A DNA stretch of 64,000 nt from Desmodesmus armatus (GCA_007449985.2 VIIQ02000146.1:124001-188000); one strand, 5' to 3'. Positions 23,226 through 37,290 are shown, counted from the stretch's first letter. Translations and numbers: made by a program. The notes: a model not told the origin generated them from the letters alone.

Positions 23226-25220
23226 ATGCTACAGCAGCAGCACGTCTGCAACAGCAGTGGGCCGCATGGTCGCAGCCGCAGCTTGTTGATCCCTGCACCA
23301 CCCAAAGCGTTCTGTCGATCTGTCTCCTTACGTCCTGTGCAGCCCCCGGCCCCTGCAAACCTCACCTGCCATGACAGCAGCAGCAGGACGCTTGTGACCA
23401 CCTCTGCAGTCCCCCGCGCACAGGCGCACACTGTGCCAAGCAACTTCGACTTTCTCCCAACAAGCCTCGAAGCAGCACGACAGGAGCTGGCCACCCTCGC
23501 AGCCCCGGGCACCAGCTGGCCCCCACAAGCACAGCCCATAGAAGCAGCAGCACAGGTCCTAGGCGGCCACTTCTTTTTGGTGTCATGTGGGGAGTATGGA
23601 GTCGACCACCCCTTAGCAGGAAAGCCAGCATACTCGCTGTTCCAGCTGATTTTCTGCAGCTGTCATGTCACCAACGAGCCCTCACCCTATTCCTTGAAGA
23701 AAACGAAGCCAGTCTCGTTCCAGCACAGCAAGGACAGGCCACAGGACCTGCAGTACCCACTGGTGTATGTAATTGCATATGAGGTGGATGGCAACAGCTG
23801 GCCAACAGGTGGGTTTTTTCCAACACAGCCAGCCGTCGTCGTCTGCGCAAAGGCGCAGAGTCGTGATGGTAGGCACGGCTGAGACTGGAACAGGGGAGGC
23901 AGGGGACACGTGTGCTTTTACTGCTGAGCGGCACTGTACCAGAGTGACGCTCCCATGAAATGTACACAGCAGTAGGAGCACACCACCTCTCCCATAGTGT
24001 GCAGTGTCACTTCCATGGGTCTTTGCAAGACTGCCTTACCCCCCAACTGTTGCTCTGCTTGTGATTTTGCACTGCTCTGTCCTGCTGCAGGTGCAGTTTA
24101 CAACACCGCGACTGCATTTGAGAAGGTGACAACCCGCAAGCCTGCCAAGAAGGTGCTGCACAGCTGCCGCATCATCCATCAGGGCCAGGCCCTCACGCTG
24201 CTGCTGCACTACTACAAGAGGCAGCTGGCAGTGCTGGGCGTGGAGGTGCCACCCCCTGAGCTGGTGCGGGTCGTGGGGGACTGGGCAAGGGACCAGTTGG
24301 AGGCAGTGGGGGTGCAGGTGGGTCACTGGGCCACTCACACAGACAGCTTTGTACCAGCTTTCCGATGTGATACCAGTAGCCAACATGAGCTGTTTCCAGT
24401 CCACTGTTATCACACACAATAGCTGGCATAAGCTAGGGCCTGCGTCCTGGACACATGCTGTTGGAATGCGATACTGCTGCGTGACAAATCAGACAATGAC
24501 TGCCAGGAGTTCCTTTCAAGGCTTCACTGCCAGCAGCTTATCGTATAGTCATGAAACCTGTGGCATGACACAGCATGCGACACAGAACAGTGCAGCCCAC
24601 AGCATGGCCCAGCATGCCAGAGCACATTGCAGCATGCTGCAGCCATCTGCAAGGGTGAGGAAGGCCGACATCTAGCACACTAACGTCCCTTGGACCATTA
24701 TGCAGCTGTTCTGGGTCATCTTCCGGATGTATGATTTGCAAGTGAAGTACACGCACCCAATGCAGGCCCCAAGACAATTACCGAAAGTCCTCCTTCCCTT
24801 CTTCCTCCGCAGTGGCCTCAACCCCCTCTTCCCCTCTTTGTCTCCCCTCCGCACATTGCCTTTAGTCCCATTGCCCCCATCAGATGGCCGGCATCCTGGG
24901 GACACCAATCGCTAGCACAACAGAAGGTCATGCTTTTCCTTGCAAGCCCTCCTCCCCCCTTCTACCTCTCCTGCTCCTGCCTTACATGTTGGCCTTGCAT
25001 GCAGGTGTTGCACAAATACCAGAATCAGCTAGCTGGAAGGCCAACACTAGCTAGCAAGAGGGCAGAGAATGCTGCCAAGGAGGCTCTGCCTCAGGTTGGT
25101 ACCACTGGTGCCCCCAACAGTCCCCCAGCAGCACCAGCAGCAGATGCTGCAGCAAGCAGTTCCTCAGCGGACAGCCCTCCCCCAGCAGCAAGGCGTCGCC
25201 GCCGGTCAGCGAAGCAGTGA
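23226..25220 (+). CDS. Unrecognised tandem family, copy C (3 exons, 341 aa)
   Basis: Exons: 23226-23808, 24091-24317, 25005-25220 (TGA). The protein starts MLQQQHVCNSSGPHGRSRSL and carries the shortest leader of the three, basic and Ser/Pro-rich, as expected of an organelle transit peptide. The body matches copies A and B block by block: NFDFLPTSLEAARQEL, GGHFFLVSCGEYGVDHPLAG, SFQHSKD, YEVDGNSWPTG, then VTTRKPAKKVLHSCRIIHQG and LVRVVGDWARDQLEAVGVQV. The tail is Ala/Ser-rich and ends in the basic run RRRRRSAKQ. The basic C-terminus would also fit nucleic-acid binding. I do not recognise the family, and copies B and C look closer to each other than to A. Confidence 0.74.
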
Positions 25221-27304
25221 ATGGATCTGGCGGCAATAAGCAAGCAGCAGCACCGCATGCAAGGGGGCACGGGTCACCCTGTCAGCAGTGGCGGCAGTCA
25301 GCAGCTGGCGCACTGGCAGTGCACCTACTAGCACCCAGTGGTGCATGTGTGCAGGCTGGGCCGCACAGGCCCCCGATGCATTCTATGTCACTGGCACCCC
25401 ATGTGCCTCGTCCGCGCCCAATGCACTTTCAAGCATGAATAGAAGCATCTGAAGGTGACAGTGGCAGTATTTTGTCATTAGGCGTGTTGGACTCGTTGCG
25501 AGGCACCGCTGTTGGTGCTGCCCTGCCTGGCAGCTATGCAGGCAAGGCGTTGTGGGGCGTCAGGCCAAAGAGCCAAGAGCAAACCTCTTGGTCGGAGGTT
25601 CAACCTTAGTGAACTTGAATGGGGTTCAGCACCCAGGCGGTGCTGAACAGGCGCCTTCAGCACCCAGGCGGTGCTGAAGGCATTGCTGGGCAAGCAAGCC
25701 ACACTTGACAGGACTGTGAGACAACTGTAGACAGGCATTGATATCACGCCAGCAGATCTAGCTCCAGCAGCTCTAGCTCTAGCAGCAACGGTGTGGGAGC
25801 GCCCATCTGCAGGGGTGCACTTGTTGGCAACATTGTTGTGTGTCATGGATGGGGTCCCCCTTGCTCTGCAATTACTGCACACACTGCTACAATTTGTGTC
25901 CTGTCTGCTGGCCTTGGCGTCACACTGGGCACCCATTCCAGCGGAGTGGGTGGGGCAGCCGCAGGCTATGCCTGAGGCATAGCGCCTGCTGCTGGAGTGG
26001 CCCGGCCACTGCGGCAGCCCTGCACAGCGTTAAGGTGGTCGGTATCATTGCGTTGCATACGCTATGCAGCATGGATCTGGTAGGTGCCGCACCCTGTATT
26101 TCATCATCCGATCCAGTGGCGTGTGCTGCCCCTATCACTGGGAGGTACATACCTGCAGCTTGAAATGCTTATTGGAGTGACTGGCATATGTATGCCTTGT
26201 GTTGTGTGCAGTGTTATCCTGTCAACGTGTCGACTCGACGACACATGCTGGTATCCCACAGCGCTAGCAGGCAGGTAGTGAGCTGTGTTGGCGAGACTTG
26301 CTTTGTAAGGGCGTAGGGTGGCTGGCCCATGATGCATCAGCACGTTGTCAGCGTCTCAAGGCTCAATTTGCCCCACCTTGTTGGGCAGCCCCTGCAAACA
26401 GCTTTCTTTTATTGGCACCTATAACAGCTTGCACCAAAACACCAGTGTGCAGGGCTTGTGGGCACATTTTTTTGCAGGGTGGGAGGGTTGCAGGGGGAGG
26501 GGGGGTACTGACTAATCTGGTAACTGCGGAAATACCCTGTACGGTTGTTTAAGAGGAAAGTGGCGCTGAATGCTCCTGAACCACTGGCTTGCTGGCTGTT
26601 GTGGTGGATGGCACCACTCTCCTATTTTGCACTGAAGCTGATTCTGCAATTCTCAACTATGTCACCTGTCTCAATCTGGAAGCTGCAGTTGATGTGAGCA
26701 GTTGATATTATCACTGCCGTTTCAGCTCAAACTGTTCTCCTTTCACTCAGCTGAACAGATCACCTGATGCATTCCGCCAAAGTGCTGAATTGGTTACCCG
26801 TTGTTCAATGGTCAATCAGTGATCGGTGGGTGACGAAACACAGTGCGTGTGTAGCAGTGGTCAAGCACGACACCAGCTCATCATCTGACAAGCAAGTGTA
26901 AGTACTCTGTGTACAGCAGGAGTGACTCCTATTGTGCATGTATACATCCCCTAGGGGCCAGCCCTGCACGCCGGCTGTACCACAGCATCATAGTACGCTG
27001 CAATGGACTGCTGCTGCAACCGCTGCAGGTGCCGCTGTGTGTACTGCGCTCCCGCTGTACAGTGCCCTACTCTGCTGCTGCCGTCACTCCCTCCTCCAGG
27101 TGCTGCTGTAGGTACTCAACCCCTGCAGCCATCACCTCTCCGGCTGTGCGACAACACCAAACATCTTGTTGGCACGTACAGTGCCCTGCTCTCCTGCTGC
27201 CGTGACGACACAGGTTTCACGTGTGTTCACCGCTCCTGCAGGTGCTGCTGTGTACACATGTGTACTGCAGTCCAGCAGTACAGTGTGCCCTGGAACTGGT
27301 TGAG
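25221..27304. other. Gene-less remnant of a fourth tandem unit, then TRM3 3' flank
   Basis: Positions 25215-26440 repeat the block found after copy B (21215-22420), and a last similar stretch (GAATGCTCCTGA.CC.CTGGCTTG) ends near 26590. No copy of the family gene follows. From about 26990 to 27300 lie irregular repeats of roughly 100-120 bp, derived from the end of the TRM3 last exon. I see no gene. Confidence 0.6.
26990..27304 (-). repeat. Repeated copies of the TRM3 3' coding end
   Basis: The last TRM3 codons (reverse strand ...TACACACAGCAACACCTGCAG) recur in decayed form near 27235-27265, 27085-27125 and 27010-27050, with a shared ACAGTGCCCT motif at each step. The unit is roughly 100-120 bp. 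Confidence 0.65.
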
Positions 27305-30300
27305 TCACCCCTCCTGCAGGTGTTGCTGTGTGTACTGCCAGAGCACCATTGCTCCGCTCACGTGGGCGTTGAGTGACCGAGTCACACCCAGCATGGGGAT
27401 CTCCACACACACATCCAGCAACGGCAGCACAGCAGCAGGCATGCCGCTCTGCTCGTTGCCCAGCACCAGCACACAGCGCCGCGGGAAGCTGTAGCTCTGC
27501 AGGGAGACGCTGTTGGTGGCCTGCTCAACACCTGCAGTACATGCACACACGCACGCAATGCAGTTGCAGGACTGATATATAAAAAATAAGTAACAGTGTC
27601 CTGAAACACACACCATTTTTATTAGGGTGCTTATTGAGAGACGAAAATAAAAAATAAAAAATCACTTTTCTCACCACTGCAGCGCTTTCTTGCAGCGCCG
27701 TCTGCACCAATATTTTTTGCAAAAAAATACTGCATCTGATTAGTTTCAGGCCCCCAGGGCGCCCATGGCACCCCACCCCCCCACCCCCACCCCCGTTATA
27801 ACATGTTACAGCGTGGGTCAGTAGTGGGTGACTGCAGTTGCAGTAACCCCAAATTGCCTGCTTTGCTCTGTGCTGCCAATGCGCGCTGTTAGGGGAGGGC
27901 TGCATGCCAGCTGTCAGCTTGGCATGCATTGCTGCACAACTGCAAATGTGCATGATACAGCAGCTGTAACTCGGATGTGCTGCTGTGTCCACTGCTGGTA
28001 GACCGCACCGCTCAGCTGCATGCCGTTGGTGCTGCTGCTGCAGATGCAACTATATCCTTGTCAAGCTCAGCTGTCCTGCCCAGGCTTAGCAAGCAAGGGC
28101 AGGACAGCATCAGCTTCCCTCCATGCAAGCCCTACTGTCAACTGCAGGGAACTCGTCAGACAAGCAGGCCCGCAGCTGCATACAATGTACAAATATCAAT
28201 TCATTCGATTGCCGCCAATTTGGGCGCTGCATCGCACATGTTGCTGCTGGCGTTGGCAATCCAGCGCGAGCCCATCAGTGACGACGTGCCGCCCAGCAAC
28301 CAAGACCATTGCTTACAAATTCGTCTGAATGCTGCTGTGCGCCTACTGTGTGCATGCACGCTGTTTGCGACTACTTTTCGCGGACTGGCAGGTCGCTAAG
28401 AAGTCGCCTTGCAGGTCGACTTGGAAGGTCGGAGAAGCCTCGTCCAAACACAGCCTTTTCTGGTTGTTTTCCTGTTGCTGCTCATGACAGGAAAAAGATC
28501 TGAGCAACCGGATGTTTTGTGCATCATCCTGGCCCCGGTGGGGACAGTTGGAAAGTGTCGGCATAGCAAGCAGCCCTGGAGGGCTTCATGCGCCAGGCCA
28601 CAACTGGCAACAGCACCCTGGGGCCCAACATGCTGCTGAAACCAACGCACCATACCAACGAAATATAGGTGGTTACCCATAAGGGGACACCATGCCCTGC
28701 ACCGCACTGACACCATCTTGCGATAGGCCATGCAGACAGACATGCTGATGTGCAGCGAGCCCTGCTGCACATGGGGACCGTGCATGTGGGACATTGTGTC
28801 ATAGAGCCACGGCCTCTGCACTCGAGACAACATTACCCGGGATTCCACGCGAGGGCGAAAGCGGTACGATGTTGGTGTCCTAGGAATTTCCTTTTTTGTC
28901 TGCACGACCGTGCTTATTTGCAAGATAAGGATTCCCATCAGGTGAACGTGAACGGGGCCCCCTCCCTTGCATCTGCAGCCATTCCCTTCAAGCACCCTTA
29001 TTGTTCCGTCCATATTGCCCTCCGCCCGTCCTTGTACCCCCTTCCTGCCTACCTATCATTGTGTAACCTGCCGCTCGCCGCTCCTGCAACAACTTGTGCA
29101 GGTCAGCCCCCCCCCCCCCCCCCCCGGGAACCCCACTTCAACACAAAGGAAACCGGAGACAACCAGAAGGCCAAAGGAGGAGCTTCCAGTGGCAGTGGCA
29201 TGGGACAGGAGAGAACCCAGATACCATTCGACGCTCCCTCCCTGCCTACCTATGATTGTGTAGCCAGCTGCCCGCTGTTCCTGTAGGAATGTGTGCAGGT
29301 CAGGGGCCCCCACCTCCAGCAGCCTCAGCCAGCGCTCACTGGTGCGTGACTGCTTCTTGAAGGCATCAGCTGTCACCACAGACCTGCTGGGCACAACCAG
29401 GGCCTCAGCGGACAGCGACTCGCACGTCCTGCAGCAGCCGGGGTTCAGGGGGAAAGGGTTCAATCATGGAAGATGTTGTTTGTGTGTGGTATCAAGCCCC
29501 CCAAAAGTTCCTGGTAGGGTTGGCCTGTTGAGAAAGAAGGTCGTGGTCAACTTTCACATACTCGCCGGGCATCCTTAGAGCTTCAGCTTACACAGTATCA
29601 TACACAGTACAGTACAGTACAGTACAGTACAGTACAGTACAGTACAGTACAGTACAGTACAGTACAGTACAGTACAGTACAGTACAGTACAGTACAGTAC
29701 AGTACAGTTCAGTTCAGTACAGTACAGTACAGTACAGTACAGTACAGTACAGTACAGTACAGTGCTTGTGAGCTTACAGTCATCCGCAAATCCTGCAGTG
29801 ACAGGGGAGTCCAGTTGTGCGCTGGGGCTTGGGCTGCAGCAGCTCAATTGCGGTTGTGTGGGATTGTGTCTGTACAAGATGAGCTGGTGGGTTTGAAGTA
29901 TGTCGGATTACAATGGATCTGCTCACGCCAGGTTCAGCGCATTTGCCAGCAGTGAACCGCTCATGGCGAGCTGAAATGCAGTGCAGCACAGTTATGGGTG
30001 AACCACCTCCTTGCCAAACACAAAAGATGTGGCCAGGCCGGCAGTATGTTTCGATGTGCCCCCATCTGTCTGAGTCCAGGTTCACCTTCATCCCCAGCAA
30101 CCCAATCCACAGCACAGCACACCCCCGTAGCATCCGCACCTGCAGAGTCCTGCCAAGTTAGGCAGGTTCTCCAGCAGTGAGGCGCACATAATCAGGCCCG
30201 AATGTGATGCACGCTCCGCTGCGAGTGCGTCCGCCCTGTCAGCAGCAGCGTCATCAAACAAGGACCCCTGCAGCGCACACATTGTCAAACACACAACGTG

Positions 30301-33300
30301 TGGCACGCGCACACACAGCACGCAACAGCAAATGCGGTGTATGGCCTCCTCCTCCCCCTGTAAGCCACTTGCCCTTCACTTGCCAATGATACACCTGTGG
30401 CACCTCTGGTAGTACTTGCTGCTTCATAAAATCAGTTGATGTTACCTGCGGCAAAACTTCACCTCCAAGTAGTACCCACCTGCAGTTGCGGCCTGAACTG
30501 GTACACACCAGCACCGCCCTCATCACCCTCATCCTCCTCCTGCTCTCTTTTCCCATCTCCGTTGGGGTTGTCAACAGCAGCCCCTGCAGCCCCAGTGTTG
30601 CCCCTGTCCCCACCCAAAGCCTTGAGGGCACCCGGTAGGCAGCTGATCAGGTCGAGCGGCAGGCGGCTCCTGACATGGAGGGGCCATTGGAGGCCGGTTG
30701 TGTCACTGGCACCATCAGACAGCTGCTCTAGCTGGTCTTCACGAACCTGTTGCATCAGCAACAGAAAGTAGCAGCAGCAGCAGCAGCAGCATGGCCATTG
30801 AAAAACTTGGCTGTGTCATTGCTGCCGTTATACAGCTGCTCAAGATGGTCTTTGTGAACCTGTCCAGCAGCAGCTACAAAGATCAGTAGCACTGTGGCCG
30901 CAGCTTTCCCTGCAGGCCGATTGTGACATTGGGGCCGTCACACAGCTGCCTCCTGATCCTCACGACCTGCACGGCATCAGCAGCTAGCATCAGCTCAGCA
31001 GCAGCAAGCAGTCACCCTCACCTGCACTCTGCCTCTCACCCAACAACCCCTACACACAAACATGCCTATCACTCCGCCCAGTCCCTCCAGGCTTGTCTCA
31101 TGGGCCAGGTTGAATCCCTCCAGGTCCACCAGGCCCTGCTTTTCGCTCTCAGTGACAGACAGACACATAGACGACTCCCGCCATCATGCTTACACTGCCT
31201 TCCACCCACCTTCGCGCCCAACACTCACCCACTTGCACAGTGCGAGTCGCACTCACCTTAAGCAGTTGCTACGCCCCCACTGTTGCGCCGACACCCCCCC
31301 GGCACCCCAAACCCCACACTCACCCCAAACAACCCTTCCAGGCTAGTCTCATGGGCCAGGTCAAACCCCTCCAGGTCCACCAACCCCTGACGTTCACGCA
31401 GCTTGGAGACTTCATCGTTGTCAGTCAGAAACAGCCGCACCTGTCACACAACACACAAACACAGAGGCAGGACAAGGTGGTGCTCATGCAAGTGTTCGAG
31501 TCGTTCGTTCAGCAAACACTTTACCCTATGTATCAGATGTTCAGAAAATTGGGGGAGTACGTACATGGCCATTTCTGCCGCACAAATATGCTGTCTTGGA
31601 CATCTGGAAAAAACGAGCGCCACATGTCAGGTGCTGCTGGTGTGAGTGAGTACGGCCATTTAGTGATCCATTACAGGTGGCAGTCTATACAGACATGTTG
31701 ACTTAAGGCTGGCATTTAGCAATCAGGTTGGCTGCCCAGGAGCGCTTGTGTGCGACTCAAATGTCTAATGTCAAGAGAGTATAGTGGCGCACCTGCTGCA
31801 GTATGTTGGCTGCCTCCTGGCCCATGCTCTGTGTGACAGCAGCCATATGGCGCTGGAAGGTGACATGCAGCAGCACCTGCACACACACATTCTGTGTCTG
31901 TCAACAACACATCCAGGTTAATCTTTTCTGCAAAAAGCCTCAGGTTTCTGCGGAAGGAAGAGTGTTGTTCAGGAGCACGGCTGCAACTTTCCTGACACAC
32001 GCGCCCACGCACACACCTGGCATGTATGGTGCATTCGGTATGACAGGCTGCCTGCATGCATGAAGGCACCCCCACTGCCTGACCGCCCATTGGCCTCCCT
32101 GGCTCGTTTGTCCCCCTGCCTTGATGCAGTGCTTAGCCCTCGCCTGAGACATGGTGAGACAGAGCTAAGCAGGAGCGTGCTAACACACACCAACAAATAT
32201 GGTGGAAGGAAGCAAGTGTAGGCAGCATCTCGCCCTCAGATCACACCCTCTTTGGCCTGCTGCACAGCTCCCCTTCCTGCTGCCTCTCATGCTTACTTGT
32301 CTGCCCTCCCCTCCCCTTCATGCCTCCGCCCCTGCCCCCGATCCGCTTCCCCTGCCCTCGGCACCCCGCCCCCGCCCCCACCCACCCCACCCCCATCCCC
32401 GTCCCATCTCAGCCCCCCCACCCCAACCTCTCACCTGTACCGGCACCCGTACTGCGTGCCTGTGGTGCAGTGCCCAGGGCAGCAGTGACTGCAGTAGGGC
32501 CATAAAATGCAGGGAGCTTGGGCCCAGCTCCAGCAGCACAAACATACCCAGGATGATCACAGACACAGTCACCTGCATTCAGGGGGTGGTTTGTGGGGCA
32601 GGGTGGGGGAGGGGGGATCTCAGTGTGCGACATGTTGGAGGGTGTGTGTGCCCACATTCAAGCGAGGGGGTGTCAGCAACATGACGGAAGGGGCCGGGGC
32701 GGTGGACGGCCCTTAACGTGTGACGCGTGAAGAGAGGGGGTGCAGGGGCATCGGGCCATGAAGTGGGGTGAGCCTGGTCCCAGTTCCAGTAGCACAAACA
32801 TACCCAGGATGATCCCCTCTCTCCCACCTGGTAGCTTGTGGTGTTGAATGTGTTGAGTGCAGGCAGCAGCAGCTGGGGCACTGCTGCTGGGTGTCTGGTC
32901 AGCAGCACCAGCAGGAACAGCTGAACGTAGGGCCGGATGTTGGCGTGCTGGTGGGAGCACAGCAGGCAGGACCACCCAGCAGATATGGCCTGCAGCCAGA
33001 CAGCGATACAACACAGCGCAAGCAGCACAGTAAGTGCAAGCAGCACAGCGGAAAGGGTGTTGGCGTGATGGTGGGGACAAGTGTCTACCCCACATCTAGT
33101 CAAAGCATGCCGACTCATTCATGTCAACACCATTTACTGAGAACCACAAATACTACTGTACTACCTCACTTCATGCGACTGCTCCTGGGTCATGTGTGGT
33201 GCCAGCAGGCACAGCATCTGCCAAATCATTGCATCATCCCCACACATCACACACAACATCACATGTGCCAAGGAGAGAAAAGGAACAAGATAACAAAGAA

Positions 33301-34685
33301 AATGAAGAGGTGCACTCACCTCAGGCAGCTGCTCCTGAGTGATGTGTGGTGCCAGCAGGCACAGCGTCTGCCACACAGACACACGTATGGCATTGGCACC
33401 ACTCGACTGACTCGACTCACGAGAGTACAGCCAAGCATACTGCCGACTGCTGCCGCCGCCGCCGCCGCCGCTGCTGCGGGGTGGTGCGCCAGCAATGCTT
33501 AGCAGGCGCTGCACTAGCGCGGACACGAAGCCTGCGTGCTGACCAGACCTGCACGCATGGCACAGCACAGCACACCACAGCACAGCATGCGGGTGGGTAC
33601 TGCATACACACTCATTGCCCGAACAACGACCTGAATGAGCAGATACTTGAACCTTCATTGAGAAGCTGATGCCAGGAAATCGTACAAAGACATAGAGGCA
33701 GGCTTTTGTCATGGAGTACGTACAGCGGCAGCAGACAGCCCACCACCACATGCTGTTGTCCTCTTCCTCCCCCCCCCCTGAAAAAACAGGTAGCCTTACG
33801 TTGCCATTTGCAGAAGGAAAGCCGCCAGCACCACCCTGCTGGGCAGCAGCACTGCCACATCACACTTCTGCTGCTGCAGGGCCGCAGCCTGGGTCACACT
33901 CTTGGAAAAGAACGAGAATGCCGCCATGTGTGAGATGTGTGGCAGCAGCTCCATCAGCAGCTGCTGCTGTCGGGCCAGAACGTTATAACAGAGATGAGTC
34001 ATCACTCCAACCGACAGCCGGGCGCCTCCTTGAGACAGGGCAAAGGGGATGAGGGACTCGCTCAGCTGCGGCAGCAGCTCCCTGCACATGAACACACACA
34101 TGCACGTGCGTGTTGTGCATACACACATGAACATGTAAGCAATCATCAAGGACATGAACATGAACACATGGATACATACATGGGGACCGCAACATGCAAG
34201 ACGTTCCTGTGCCCTTTGGTCAGTGAGGAGCGCACATGAACAATTACAAGGCATGGAAGGCTTGTATAGTTGCAGGCTCCACTTTCTGCAACAAAGCAGC
34301 AAAGGCACAGCTCAATGCAGCAATTGACAGCAGCTCTGTGCTGCAACTGCAACTGTGTCAGTGAGCCAACCTCAACCCCGCTCCTCTTTCCTCCTCTACC
34401 CTATGTCTCCTCCCCCCCCCCCCCACGACATGACAGCAACATGCTAGGTAGTACTGGAAGGCTTCGAAGCACAACACACAAGATATCCTGGCATAGAACC
34501 TTTGAAATCAACCAAAGCAGTCCATGGTGTCTACACACCTGTTTCTAAACAGCTGTGGGTGAAAGAAGACCTTTGCCAGCAGCTGCACCTCTCGCCCCCC
34601 CAGCCGTTTGCTGCTGGACACCAACGGACGCAGCAGCTGCAGCAAACCCCGCAACTCAGCAACATCGTGCTGCTGCTGCTGCTGT

Positions 34686-34724
<39 letters not shown>

Positions 34725-37255
34725 GTGGCATTGAATGGTGCTGTGAGCAGCAGGGTGTACAGGTAGTGCTGCAGGGTGGACTGACTGCTCCACTCAAGGT
34801 CGCTCACACACCTGCAACACACACAACAGCAGGGGGATTATGTTTTTCACAACACCGTGTGTGTGTGTGTGGGGGGGGGGGGCGTTGCCCATTTTGGCTT
34901 TCTTGCCAGCTTCTGTTGCCCAGCTTCCGTCAAACAGGGGCTGCAGCACCGTCCCCGAGCCCAAACTGCACCCCCCCCCCCCCCCCCCCCCCGCCTGGCC
35001 CCGTTGCCTCACCACCCAGTTGCTGAACAGCAGCTGCCTGGTTTTGTGCTGCACCACCCCTTACTCTTGACTTCAGCACCACCCCTTACTTCTTATTTCA
35101 AACCCCAACCCCCCTTTCCACCCCGCCCCCCCCCCAAAAAACATAGGTCTCTTTGCCTCACCACCCACTTGCTGAAGAGCAACTGCGTGGTCTCCTGCTG
35201 CAGCACTACCCCCAACTTCAACCCCCATCCCCCTTGCTATGTGTACCACCCTATGCCGGCCTTACACACAGTAGGGAGCTCCACCCCCCTGGCCCACCCT
35301 TTGGACAACAGGTGCCTGTTCTCCTGCTGCAGCACCTTTTCGAACATGCCGAACATTCAACCCCCACCTCACTTGCTGTCTATTCTCACCCACCGCCCGG
35401 CCCTCCTTCCCTCACCACCCACCTGTTGAACAGCAGCTGCCGTGTACCCTGCTGCAGCAGCACCCCCTGCTGCACTGCTGCAGCAACCATCTGGTGGATG
35501 AGAGCAGCATGCAGCAGCAGCAGCTTGTCGGTCAACTCAGCCCTGCTGCTGCTGCTGCTGCTGTCACTGTAACCACTGCTGCTAGTGACACCACCGCCGC
35601 TACTGCTGCTGATGTTGGTATGGACGGCAGAGGGTGCCAGTTGGCTCAGCAGCCTCAGACAAGAGTCAAATACACTAGCTGGAAACAATGGAGCCTCCGC
35701 TGCATTGCTGCCACCACAGCCGCCGCCGCCGCCGCTGCTGTTGCTGAGAGCTTGAGCAGCAATGTATGCTGATGTCAGCAGCAGCAGCTGCTCATGCAGG
35801 CTAGTAGTGGGCCCTGTGGCAGCAGTCAGCCACTGCTCTATGCAAGGCAACCAGGATCCCGACAGCAGCTCTACTGCTGCTGCTGCTGCTCTTCCTGCTG
35901 CTGTCACCAGGGCGTCACTCCAGGCTGCGTCATACACAGCCCCCTGCTGCTGCTGCTGATTGTGAAGGCGCAGCAGGGCAGGCAGCAGCTCTTCACAAGC
36001 TGCAGCCAGGCTGCTGCTGACCCGCTGCTGCTGCTGCTGCTGCTGTTGGTGTCTATCTGCTGCTGCTAGTGACTGGTGTGCTGCCACAGAGGTTACCATC
36101 CCAGCAAGCAGCCAAGCCGCTGCGGTGAGCTGCTGCTGCTGCTCTGGCGTTTTGCCACTGAGCACTTCAATCCTGTGTTGGCTGTCTGACGTTGCTGTTG
36201 CTACTGCTGATAATGCTGATGGTGGTGAGGGCTGTAGCACCTGCTGCTGTACAGCCTGCACCAGCTGCTGCTGAAGCTCCTGGTCAACATCAGATGCCAG
36301 CAGACCCAGGCTGTACAGTGCCGTGTGCCGCTGCTGCTGCTGTAGCGTTGCTGCTGCTGCTGTACTGCTTGTACCACCACATAGCAGTACTGTCCCCAGT
36401 TCACTAGTACTGCTGCTGCTGCTGCTGCTGCTGTGACTGGGGGTCAACAGTGCTGCTTGCATCCAGGGCACAAAGCCCTCAGCGTCAAACACTGCCTTGT
36501 ACTGCTGCTGCTGGCCACAGTAACCGCTGCCTGGCCCAAAACTACCGCTGCCACCAGCAGCATAGGAGACAGCAGCGGCAGCGTTTCCCAGCAGCAGCAG
36601 TACCCCGGCAGGGTCAAAGGCAGTAGGCTGCACGTTGCAAACAGCATAGCACCACACATCCCGGTTGGTCTACGGTCACAACCAACACTGTGTTTTAGCC
36701 AGGCAAGCTTACCAGAATATGCACTGCTTGTGTCTACCTTGGAGGATACAGACATCAGAGGATCGAACAAGAGACGAGAAACATGTACAAGCTGCTTGCT
36801 GGACAATGTTGCATCATGTGCTGTTTTGTGCCCCCCCCCCCCGGCTCAAGCAGCATCTGTTGCCCCCCTCCCAGGGGCAACCCCTTGACCCCCCCCCCCA
36901 CCTTCAGGCAAAGAGGCACCAGTCGCAGCACTGCTTGGCACAGTTGTGGCCGCATGTAGGATGGTTGGGCAAACTCTACATGAGCCAACACACGCAGCAG
37001 GACAGCCAACTGCTTCTCATGCCACACATCACCACAGCCACCACCGCTGCTGCTGCTGCTCAACTTACTGGCAGTCTGAGCAGCAGCAGCGGTGTTGAGT
37101 GCGTGTGTGAGTGCTGTCAGGAGGAAGAGCAGTGTGGCTGCCTTGTCCCCTGCTGCTGCTGGTGCTCCCTCAAGGTAACTCACAATCAGGTGCAGCACTG
37201 CAGGACACAACCGCTGCCGCTGCTGCTGCTGTGACGTGTCTACAGCAGCATCAAC

Positions 37256-37290
<35 letters not shown>

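Noticed and set aside
28396..29013. 205-codon minus-strand open frame as a nested gene
   Set aside because: No recognised domain, splice site or promoter support; kept only as a finding about an inserted-looking block.
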